From assembly GCA_902363255.1 (NCBI GenBank), contig CABIZO010000002.1, positions 310,001-374,000 of the forward strand: a stretch of 64,000 nt of DNA, given 5' to 3'. Numbering within the stretch: the stretch's first letter is position 1; each line of letters opens with the position of its first letter. This stretch comes from Peptostreptococcaceae bacterium (GTDB lineage: Bacteria; Bacillota; Clostridia; Peptostreptococcales; Peptostreptococcaceae). Both the position numbers and the translations under genes were made by a program. Below are positions 33,928 through 41,870 of the stretch, one piece after another. Under the pieces are notes generated by a model. It had not been told where the DNA came from and made no database searches. It saw only the letters and a list, made by a program, of their open reading frames with translations.

Positions 33928-35553
33928 ATGAATAAGAAAATCAAGAAATTATTAGTATGCTTATGTTCGTCAGTAATGGCCTTATCTTTAGTAGCTTGCA
34001 GTGGCACAAATGACTCATCATCAGATGAGAACACAGTTACTTTGGCAAAAGAATTAGATGTAATATCTATGGATTCAAGTTATGCCACAGATGGTTCATC
34101 AATTGAAGCAATTCAAGCTACAATTGACGGATTATTAACAGTAGATGCAGATGGAAATCTTATTCCTGCATTAGCTAAAGAAAAAGCAAAGGTAAGTGAA
34201 GATGGATTAACATATACTTACGAATTAAGAGATGCTAAATGGGACAATGGAAAAGCAGTAACTGCAAATGATTTTGTATATGCTTGGCAAAGGACAGTAT
34301 CAAATGCAGATGCAGAATACAACTACTTATATGGTGAGGATGGAGCTTGTATAGCAAATGCAGATGCAATTGTAGCTGGAGATAAAAAAGCAAGTGAACT
34401 AGGGGTAAAAGCAGTAAATGATACTACTTTAGAAGTAACACTTTCTAAGCCTTGTGCATACTTCGAAAATTTAATGTCATTCCCAGTATTTTTCCCAATA
34501 AATCAAGAGTTTGCTGAAGAAAAGGGAGATCAATATGCTTTAACACCAGAAAATATGCTTTCATGTGGTGCTTACAAAATGACTAGTTGGGAAACTGGAA
34601 GTAAATATGTTTTAGAAAAAAATGAATCTTACTACGATGCAGATTCAGTTAAAGTTGATAAATTAGTATTCAATGTAGTAAAAGACTTATCAAGTTCTGC
34701 TTTAGCATTTGAAAGTGGAGATGTACAATTCACAAAATTAAACAAAGATTTAGTTGATAAATATAAAGATGCAGATGAATATTCAGAAGTATTAGAAGGT
34801 TATCTATGGTACTTCCAATACAACTTTGGAAATGAATATTTAGCAAATGAAAATATTAGAAAAGCTATTTCACTTGCAATTGATAAAGAAGATTTAGTAA
34901 ATAATGTATTAAAAGATGGTTCTATAGTTGCTAAAGGTTTTGTTCCTACTGCACTTGCAACAGGGCCAGATGGAAAAGACTATAGAGAAACAGCACCTTC
35001 TTATATGGATACAAATATAGATGAAGCTAAAAAATGCTGGGAAGCAGGACTTAAAGAATTAGGAGTAGATTCTATAAGCCTTAATATGTTATTTGATAAT
35101 GCAGACCCTGCAAAATCAGCTGCTGAATATCTTCAATCTCACTTACAATCAACACTTGATGGACTTACTATTGAAATGGTAGCTCAAGAAAAGAATAACC
35201 GTATTGAAATGCAAAAATCACGTGATTTTGATATTTCATTAACTCGTTGGGGACCAGACTATGCTGACCCTACTACATATCTTTATTTAATGACTACTGG
35301 TAACTCATATAACTATGGAGATTACACAAATAAAGAATACGACAATAAAATAAATGAAGCTGCTGATGCTAAGGACGCTGAAACTAGATGGGAATTATTA
35401 AAAGAAGCTGAAGGCATTTGTATGGACGATTATGCAGTAGCTCCTATTTTCCAAGTTGGGGGGGCAAGTTTAGTAAGCAAAAATGTAAAAGGTATTGAAA
35501 CACATGCTGTTGGTGTTCCATATATTTATAAAAATGTTGAAATAGTTAAATAA
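33928..35553 (+). CDS. oppA: Oligopeptide-binding lipoprotein
   Basis: A 541-residue ABC substrate-binding protein with lipobox SLVAC (Cys 24). The mature protein is a family 5 binding protein: LDVISMDSSYATDGSS, GLTYTYELRDAKWDNGKAVT, ANDFVYAWQRTV and the later SLTRWGPDYADPTTYL are typical of OppA. It captures peptides on the cell surface and delivers them to OppBC. AGGGGGAG precedes the ATG. A strong hairpin lies between oppA and oppB. Confidence 0.94.
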   Translation: MNKKIKKLLVCLCSSVMALSLVACSGTNDSSSDENTVTLAKELDVISMDSSYATDGSSIEAIQATIDGLLTVDADGNLIPALAKEKAKVSEDGLTYTYELRDAKWDNGKAVTANDFVYAWQRTVSNADAEYNYLYGEDGACIANADAIVAGDKKASELGVKAVNDTTLEVTLSKPCAYFENLMSFPVFFPINQEFAEEKGDQYALTPENMLSCGAYKMTSWETGSKYVLEKNESYYDADSVKVDKLVFNVVKDLSSSALAFESGDVQFTKLNKDLVDKYKDADEYSEVLEGYLWYFQYNFGNEYLANENIRKAISLAIDKEDLVNNVLKDGSIVAKGFVPTALATGPDGKDYRETAPSYMDTNIDEAKKCWEAGLKELGVDSISLNMLFDNADPAKSAAEYLQSHLQSTLDGLTIEMVAQEKNNRIEMQKSRDFDISLTRWGPDYADPTTYLYLMTTGNSYNYGDYTNKEYDNKINEAADAKDAETRWELLKEAEGICMDDYAVAPIFQVGGASLVSKNVKGIETHAVGVPYIYKNVEIVK

Positions 35554-35573
35554 TAGAAATCAAGTATTACATC

Positions 35574-35608
35574 TAAACACATTATGGTTCAAAACCATAA
35601 TGTGTTTA
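35574..35608 (+). terminator. Hairpin between oppA and oppB
   Basis: TAAACACATTATGGTT (35574-35589) is the exact complement of 35593-35608, with a 3-base loop and only a short T run. It probably attenuates or stabilises the oppA part of the message, giving more binding protein than permease. Confidence 0.6.
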
Positions 35609-35634
35609 TTAGTAAATAGAAAGTAGGGGAATTT

Positions 35635-36588
35635 ATGGACAAATCAACGTTTAAATATATTGCTAAGAGATTAGCAATGTCAGCTGTTACACTTATGATT
35701 ATAGTATTTGTGCTATTTGTAATGCTTAAACTTATGCCAGGTACGCCTTTTAATGATGAAAAATTAACAGAGGCACAAAAAGCTTTAATATATGCTAAAT
35801 ATGGATTTGATAGACCTATATGGGAACAGTTTTTAACATATTTTAAACAAATGCTAAGTGGTGATTTTGGAATTTCATATGGTATTGCAAGAAACCTTCC
35901 AGTATCAAGTCTTGTTATGCCTCGTATACCAATTAGTTTTGGCATAGGACTTGCTGCTGTAGTGCTAGGGACTATAATAGGAATATTATTGGGGATATTT
36001 GCTGCACTTCGTCGTAATACAATTTGGGATTCTATATCTACAGTAATAGCAGTTCTAGGTGTTAGTGTTCCTTCTTTTGTATTATGTTTGATACTACTTA
36101 TTGCATTTGGAGTGAAGATACCTTTACTACCTATATTGTTTAACTCTTCAGATCCAATAAAATCTTCAATAATACCAGTAATTGCTCTTTCTTTTTCTGT
36201 AATTGCAAATGTAGCTAGATTTACAAGAAGTGAGATGGTTGAGGTACTTGGAAGTGATTATATGCTTTTAGCAGAGGCTAAAGGATTAGATAGAAAAACA
36301 TTAATAAGAAAACATGCTCTAAGAAATACACTTATTCCAGTAATAACAGTTTTAGCACCTATTATGGTTGCACTTATGACTGGTAGTATGGTAATTGAAC
36401 AAATATGTGGTATTCCAGGACTTGGAAGTTTATTAGTACAATCAATAACTGTAAATGACTATAACGTTACAATAGCAGTAGCTTTTATATATAGTGTTAT
36501 GTATATTGTAATGATGTTAATTGTTGATATTTTATATGGAATAATAGATCCAAGAATTAGATTAGGAAAGGAGAATGGCAATGCTTAA
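35635..36588 (+). CDS. oppB: Oligopeptide ABC transporter permease OppB
   Basis: A 317-residue permease with about six helices and the N-terminal pattern of the OppB/DppB family: YIAKRLAMSAVTLMIIVFVL, KLMPGTPF and FDRPIWEQFLTYFKQMLSGD. The EAA loop is LLAEAKGLDRKTLIRKHALR. It forms the channel with OppC. AGGGGAA precedes the ATG. Its 3' end overlaps oppC by 8 bases. Confidence 0.95.
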   Translation: MDKSTFKYIAKRLAMSAVTLMIIVFVLFVMLKLMPGTPFNDEKLTEAQKALIYAKYGFDRPIWEQFLTYFKQMLSGDFGISYGIARNLPVSSLVMPRIPISFGIGLAAVVLGTIIGILLGIFAALRRNTIWDSISTVIAVLGVSVPSFVLCLILLIAFGVKIPLLPILFNSSDPIKSSIIPVIALSFSVIANVARFTRSEMVEVLGSDYMLLAEAKGLDRKTLIRKHALRNTLIPVITVLAPIMVALMTGSMVIEQICGIPGLGSLLVQSITVNDYNVTIAVAFIYSVMYIVMMLIVDILYGIIDPRIRLGKENGNA

Positions 36589-37594
36589 TGAAACTTTTGA
36601 ATTTAAAAATGATGATTTTCAGCTAGTTGGGGACAAGCACGATATCAATAAAGATGAAGTCATGCCTGATACTCCTTTTTGGAAAGATGTAATAAATAGA
36701 TTTGTTGAAAATAAAGGGGCAATGATTGGCAGTATATGTATTTTAATTATTATTATTCTTGCAATTATATGTCCTATAATGAGCAACTATGAATTTGACA
36801 AAGTATCTACTGCAGAGCAATCAATGGCACCTAGAGTTCCTGTTTTGGAGAATGTTGGTATATTCAACGGTGAAGCTAATAATATAAACAAATATGATAA
36901 TGCTAAGTTTAAAGATACATATCATTATTTTGGAACAGATACACTTGGACGTGATTTATGGACACGTGTATGGTCAGGGGCTCGTATTTCTCTATATGTA
37001 GCTGTTGCAGCCGTATTTATTGATATTTTTATAGGAATGCTATATGGGCTTATTAGTGGTTATTTTGGAGGTGTTGTAGATAACGTGATGCAGCGTTTCC
37101 AAGAAATCATTAATAGTATTCCGACTTTAGTAATCTTAGTATTATTAATGTTGGTGTTTAAGCCATCTTTATATACAATTATTTTAGCCTTAATGTTAAC
37201 GGGTTGGATTGGGATGGCTCGTATTACTAGAGCTCAAGTTTTAAAAATAAAAGAACAAGAATTTATTTTGGCATCTAGAACTTTGGGAGCTGGTGACTTC
37301 TTTATAATATTTAAGGAAGTTCTTCCTAATATATTTGGACAGATAATTATTATGTCTATGTTTTCAATACCAAATGCCATATTTTATGAAGCATTCCTAG
37401 CTTTTATAGGGTTAGGTATACCAGCACCTACTGCTTCACTAGGGACACTTATAAATGAAGGATATAAATCTATATTAGTATCTCCTTATATGGTTATTAT
37501 TCCAGTTGTTATCCTTGCCATATTGATGTTGAGTTTTAACCTTTTGGCTGATGGACTAAGAGATGCTTTTGATCCAAAGATGAAAGAAATGTAG
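36581..37594 (+). CDS. oppC: Oligopeptide ABC transporter permease OppC
   Basis: A 337-residue permease with a soluble N-terminal stretch (residues 1-45), a first helix at about 46-66, an extracytoplasmic insertion and then the FGTDTLGRDLWTRVWSGARI motif typical of OppC/DppC. The EAA loop reads ASRTLGAGDFFIIFKEVLP. I choose ATG 36581, 7 bases after AAGGAG, over the ATG two codons upstream. Confidence 0.95.
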   Translation: MLNETFEFKNDDFQLVGDKHDINKDEVMPDTPFWKDVINRFVENKGAMIGSICILIIIILAIICPIMSNYEFDKVSTAEQSMAPRVPVLENVGIFNGEANNINKYDNAKFKDTYHYFGTDTLGRDLWTRVWSGARISLYVAVAAVFIDIFIGMLYGLISGYFGGVVDNVMQRFQEIINSIPTLVILVLLMLVFKPSLYTIILALMLTGWIGMARITRAQVLKIKEQEFILASRTLGAGDFFIIFKEVLPNIFGQIIIMSMFSIPNAIFYEAFLAFIGLGIPAPTASLGTLINEGYKSILVSPYMVIIPVVILAILMLSFNLLADGLRDAFDPKMKEM

Positions 37595-37602
37595 GTGGTA
37601 TT

Positions 37603-38685
37603 ATGAATAGACAAAGAGTATTAAAAATTAGAGATCTTTCTATATCTTTTAAAACGGGAAGAGGAATGGTAGATGCCATTCGTGGAGTTAGATTAGATTT
37701 ATTCAAAGGTGAAACTTTAGCTATTGTTGGAGAATCTGGTTCAGGAAAATCTGTAACAACAAAAGCAATTATGGGGAATATTAGTTCAAATGGAGTAATT
37801 AAAAGTGGCTCTATTGAGTTTACATATGATAAAGAAAACGACGGAAATTTAGTTGTGGAAGACATAGTTAAGCTAAGTAAAAAAGAGATGGGAAAAAACA
37901 TTTGTGGCCGTCGTATTGCGATGGTATTCCAAGATCCTATGACAAGTTTGAATCCTACTATGACAATAGGAAAACAAGTGATGGAAGCCATGATATATCA
38001 CCATCATTTATCAAAAGAAGAAGCTTACAAAAAAGCAGTAAAACTTTTGGAGGAAGTTGGAATCATAGATGCAGAGAAACGTATGAAAAACTACCCTCAT
38101 CAACTAAGTGGAGGTATGCGTCAAAGAATAGTTATAGCTATTGCACTAAGTTGTGAACCAGAAGTATTAATTTGTGATGAGCCAACAACTGCCTTAGATG
38201 TTACAATTCAGGCTAAGATTCTTGAACTTATCAAAAAGATACAAGCAGAGAGAAATTTATCGGTAATATATATAACACATGATTTAGGTGTTGTAGCAAA
38301 GGTAGCTGATTATGTGGCTGTTATGTATGCAGGTAAGATTGTTGAAAAAGGACAAATAGAAGAGGTGTTTTATGATCCAAAACACCCTTATACTTGGGGG
38401 CTGTTAAGTGCTATGCCTGACTTAGACACAGATGATGATGAGTTATATACTATTCCAGGAACTCCTCCTAATCTTACACAAAAGATAGAAGGTGAAGCAT
38501 TTGCTCCAAGAAACCTTTATGCTTTAAATATTGATTATCGTAAAGAAGCTCCAATATTTAACGTGGGTGGATCACATCGTGTATCTAGTTGGCTTTGTCA
38601 TGAAAATGCACCAAAGGTACAAATGCCAGAATCATTACAAAAACGCCTACTTAAAATGAGAAGGGAGGCTGGACTAAATGAATAA
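37603..38685 (+). CDS. oppD: Oligopeptide ABC transporter ATPase OppD
   Basis: A 360-residue ATPase. Walker A is GESGSGKS, Q-loop VFQDPMTSLNP, signature LSGGMRQRIVIAIAL, Walker B VLICDEPTTALD, switch His in ITHDLG. The C-terminal oligopeptide/dipeptide extension, with HPYTWGLLSAMP, is present. The family also carries a C-terminal Cys cluster binding 4Fe-4S; here only one Cys (SSWLCHENAP) is visible, so a cluster is unlikely. AGGTGG is its ribosome binding site. Confidence 0.95.
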   Translation: MNRQRVLKIRDLSISFKTGRGMVDAIRGVRLDLFKGETLAIVGESGSGKSVTTKAIMGNISSNGVIKSGSIEFTYDKENDGNLVVEDIVKLSKKEMGKNICGRRIAMVFQDPMTSLNPTMTIGKQVMEAMIYHHHLSKEEAYKKAVKLLEEVGIIDAEKRMKNYPHQLSGGMRQRIVIAIALSCEPEVLICDEPTTALDVTIQAKILELIKKIQAERNLSVIYITHDLGVVAKVADYVAVMYAGKIVEKGQIEEVFYDPKHPYTWGLLSAMPDLDTDDDELYTIPGTPPNLTQKIEGEAFAPRNLYALNIDYRKEAPIFNVGGSHRVSSWLCHENAPKVQMPESLQKRLLKMRREAGLNE

Positions 38686-39625
38686 TGTAGAACCTTTATT
38701 AGTAGTTGAAAATTTAAAACAGCACTTTAAAGTTAACCGTAAATTTACTGTAAAAGCAGTAGATGGGGTTTCTTTTAAAATATATCCAGGAGAAACTTAT
38801 GGACTTGTTGGAGAGTCTGGTTCAGGAAAATCTACAACAGGACGTAGTATAATCAGATTATATAAACCAACATCAGGTAAGATAATATTCAATGGAAAAG
38901 ATATATCTGGGAAAATGAGTCATGAGGAAATTAAAGTACTTAGAACAAATATGCAAATGATATTCCAAGATCCTATGGCATGTTTAAATCCTAGAAAAAA
39001 AGTACTAGATATTATAGGTGAAGGATTAGATATTCACAAAATGTATTCTTCTAAAGAAGAACGAAATGAAAAAGTGTACAGTATATTAGAAAAAGTAGGG
39101 CTTAGCAGAGAACATGCATCTAGATATCCTCACCAGTTTTCTGGAGGACAAAGACAGCGTATAGGAATTGCACGAGCTTTGATTATGGATCCAGATTTAA
39201 TCATAGCAGACGAGGCAATATCTGCCCTAGATGTTTCTATACAAGCCCAGGTTGTAAATCTTATGAAAGAAATACAAAAAGAGACAAATACAGCCTACTT
39301 ATTTATAGCCCATGACCTTAGTATGGTTAAGTATATATCTGATCGTATTGGTGTTCTTCACTTAGGTTACCTTGTTGAAACAGGAACTACGGAAGAAATA
39401 TTCTCAAATCCGATTCATCCATATACAAAATCATTGCTAAGTGCCATACCTTCACCAAATCCTTTGGTAGAAAAAAAGCGTACTGCATTTAGCTATGACG
39501 CAAAAGAGGCAGGGGTGGATTACTCAAAAGGAACTGAACACTTAATTGAAGGTACACATACAGTTTTGGCAACAGAAGAAGAACTGGCAATGTGGATGAA
39601 AAATGATGTTGAATTAGTAAAGTAA
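38678..39625 (+). CDS. oppF: Oligopeptide ABC transporter ATPase OppF
   Basis: A 315-residue ATPase overlapping oppD by 8 bases. Walker A is GESGSGKST, Q-loop MIFQDPMACLNP, signature FSGGQRQRIGIARAL, Walker B LIIADEAISALD (Glu-Ala instead of the common Glu-Pro) and IAHDLSMV. C-terminal HPYTKSLLSAIPSPNP is typical. It pairs with OppD. Last gene of the operon. Confidence 0.95.
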   Translation: MNNVEPLLVVENLKQHFKVNRKFTVKAVDGVSFKIYPGETYGLVGESGSGKSTTGRSIIRLYKPTSGKIIFNGKDISGKMSHEEIKVLRTNMQMIFQDPMACLNPRKKVLDIIGEGLDIHKMYSSKEERNEKVYSILEKVGLSREHASRYPHQFSGGQRQRIGIARALIMDPDLIIADEAISALDVSIQAQVVNLMKEIQKETNTAYLFIAHDLSMVKYISDRIGVLHLGYLVETGTTEEIFSNPIHPYTKSLLSAIPSPNPLVEKKRTAFSYDAKEAGVDYSKGTEHLIEGTHTVLATEEELAMWMKNDVELVK

Positions 39626-39661
39626 AAAGTATATTGAGACTGTGAAACTTTTTCTGTAAAT

Positions 39662-39775
39662 AGCTTTCTATGATAATTTTGTTAAGGTGTAGATATAGTA
39701 ATAACTATCTATGCCTTAACTCAAGATAAATCTATTTAATTGTATAATTTAATATTATCATAGAAAGCTGTTAAA
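39662..39775. repeat. Nested inverted repeat between oppF and the zinc-finger lipoprotein gene
   Basis: AGCTTTCTATGATAAT (39662-39677) is the exact complement of 39754-39769. Inside, TTAAGGTGTAGATA pairs with TATCTATGCCTTAA with two mismatches. The 108-base unit is followed by a T run (to 39780). It could be the shared terminator of two convergent genes or a small inverted-repeat element. Confidence 0.5.
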
Positions 39776-39782
39776 TTTTTTA

Positions 39783-40745
39783 TTAATACATTTCACATTC
39801 ACATAATACTTCACCATAGTTTTTATTACCGCAGTTTGGACATATCCAAGAACCAACTGATTCTTCTTCTTGTCTATTAAGCATTATTCTGTTATAGCAA
39901 CCTTCACATAATATTTGACCATCTAAATTATATTCATTTCCTGATTTTATTGTAGTTGAACAATACTCACATGTTAATTTACTCTGATAGTTTTTGTAAC
40001 ATTTTTTACATAAGAAACAATTGTCACCAACGTTTACTTCCTCACCATATGGTATTTCTTTTTTACAATCTTCACAATATTCATTGCTACATCCACAATG
40101 ATAACTTCTACCATTAAAGGTCATTTTATCTACTGGATAGTTTTTACCACAATCATAACATACTGCAGTTTCAGTTTCCTTACTTGATTCAGTTTCAATT
40201 TCCTTACTTGCTTTTTCTTCTTTCTTTTCATAAACAATTCCTAATTCTTCTTTATAGTTATCTACGTAATTTTGGTAATGTTCTTTAGATAATGTAACAG
40301 TAGTTGTAAATTCTTTATAATCAGAATATTTACCGCTGTCAATATATTCTATACATTTTTGTAGACCTTCATATAAACTAGCAAGTGAATTTCTCATTTC
40401 AAGTAATGCTTTGTATTGTGTAGATTCTTCTTTCCATAATTCTTTATCCAAATAAGCATCTATTTTATCACTTATTTCTTTAGCTTTACTACTAGATTCA
40501 TCTAAAAATTTTTGTACTGTAAAATTATCTGTTATATTTGATTCTATTATTTCGTTAATGATTTCATTGAAAGTTTTTTCAGCAGTTATTAATAATTTTT
40601 TGACATTTTCTATTTCCTTATCTAAGTCAACTTCCACTACTTTTGTTTCACCCTCTTCAACAGTACTACTACATCCAATTGTTAAAAGTGAACTATTAGC
40701 TATTAATATGGCTAACCCTAATCCAATTATTTTCCTACGTAACAT
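39783..40745 (-). CDS. Secreted lipoprotein with LIM-like zinc fingers
   Basis: A 320-residue lipoprotein: signal peptide with lipobox TIGC (Cys 25), then a helical, Glu/Lys-rich region (residues about 35-190) likely to form coiled coil, and a Cys-rich C-terminal third. The latter carries at least four CxxC-type units: CYDCGKNYP, CEDCKKEIPYG with CKKCY, CEYCSTTI with CEGCY, and the closing CPNCGNKN with LCEC. The spacing of paired CxxC knuckles resembles LIM or zinc-ribbon domains. Exported zinc-finger proteins of this kind are seldom characterised. The neighbours give no clue. Confidence 0.75.
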   Translation of the reverse strand: MLRRKIIGLGLAILIANSSLLTIGCSSTVEEGETKVVEVDLDKEIENVKKLLITAEKTFNEIINEIIESNITDNFTVQKFLDESSSKAKEISDKIDAYLDKELWKEESTQYKALLEMRNSLASLYEGLQKCIEYIDSGKYSDYKEFTTTVTLSKEHYQNYVDNYKEELGIVYEKKEEKASKEIETESSKETETAVCYDCGKNYPVDKMTFNGRSYHCGCSNEYCEDCKKEIPYGEEVNVGDNCFLCKKCYKNYQSKLTCEYCSTTIKSGNEYNLDGQILCEGCYNRIMLNRQEEESVGSWICPNCGNKNYGEVLCECEMY

Positions 40746-41149
40746 TACTCAGCACCCCTTATTATAATTTATTAATAACAAATTAATGGTTACCATTCCA
40801 CAATTGATCTTGTGGAGTTAGATAGATATAATGAACTTTGCTTAATTAAAAATGAAGGTGACAATTATAGTATTTTTATAGCTCATTGTACTATAAAAAA
40901 TATTCGTAAATTTAAAAAATATTACTCTATTAAATATAATAATAAAATTATTAATATATGAAATGTTATGAGATGAACAAAGAAATATCTGAGGATTTAC
41001 AAGGGAAGCAAGAGGAGAAACAAGTCCAAATTACTCTAAAAAAATATATTGGACTTATAATTAGAGCTATTTAGAGATGAAAAGGTAACAGATTAAGAAA
41101 ATATTAAGAACGAGTATGCTATTTATTATCTAAAAGCATACTCTAGATT
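40746..41149. other. 404-base stretch with two small degenerate open frames
   Basis: On the + strand a frame open from 40779 to 40961 encodes DLVELDRYNELCLIKNEG and IRKFKKYYSIKYNNK but has no ATG or ribosome binding site. A second frame (40973-41074, 33 codons, starting MNKEISEDLQGKQEEKQ) also lacks one. These look like remains of a decayed gene. No other feature except the terminator at 41112. Confidence 0.3.
41112..41143 (-). terminator. Terminator of the nitroreductase gene
   Basis: GAGTATGC (41112-41119) pairs with GCATACTC (41136-41143). On the - strand the hairpin is followed by a moderately T-rich tail, just after the nitroreductase stop. Confidence 0.6.
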
Positions 41150-41725
41150 TTAATCAAGAATTAAATCATGTAAAATAATCTTTGGAACGTGATGAGTTTT
41201 GTCCTCATCCATCCAATATTTAATATTCTCACCTTCATGAATATCTTCCACAATAACGTCCTGTGCAGGTTTTCCAATGGCAAGAGCGATATGTATTATA
41301 TAATCATCAGATAAATTCAGCACCTCAGCAATTTTTTTTCTGTTCAATGCCCTAATCATACAACCACCAAGGTCTTTCTCTACAGCACCAAGCATTATAC
41401 TTTGGCTAGCTATTCCCATGTCACAAGCTAAAATAGGATCAGTTAAAGAACCTTCTTTAGAAACGACTAAAATAATACCAGTAGGTCTATCGCCTTCAAC
41501 TGGACCACCCCAATCTTTTAAATAAGCAGCCCATGCCAGGTAAGGATAAATTTCTTTTAAAACTTCTTCCTCACAAATAGGTATAAATCTTAAATACTGT
41601 CCATTTTTACCACAAGGAGAAAATCTAGCTAGTTCTATTAGATCAACAAGATCTTGTTTTTCTAACTTATAGCTTTCATCAAAAATTCTATAACTTCTAC
41701 TTTTTTTTACTATATCTTTTAGCAC
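41150..41725 (-). CDS. Nitroreductase-family protein
   Basis: A 191-residue FMN-dependent nitroreductase-fold protein. SRSYRIFDESYKL at the N-terminus corresponds to the RRSxRxF FMN phosphate site; ARFSPCGKNGQ and ACDMGIASQSIMLGAVEKDLG, then ALAIGKPAQD are the other family signatures. The start is a GTG preceded by GGGAGTG. Substrate is unknown. It is divergent from topB across 145 bases. Confidence 0.88.
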   Translation of the reverse strand: MLKDIVKKSRSYRIFDESYKLEKQDLVDLIELARFSPCGKNGQYLRFIPICEEEVLKEIYPYLAWAAYLKDWGGPVEGDRPTGIILVVSKEGSLTDPILACDMGIASQSIMLGAVEKDLGGCMIRALNRKKIAEVLNLSDDYIIHIALAIGKPAQDVIVEDIHEGENIKYWMDEDKTHHVPKIILHDLILD

Positions 41726-41870
41726 AATATCACTCCCTAATTTATAATATAATAATAGTTTAGCACATAGCTATGAAGTAGACTAAATATATGGTAAAAT
41801 TATTATCATAAAATGACATAAATAGAAGTAAATTATTTTAAAATCATATTTAAAATAAGGAAGGATTAAA

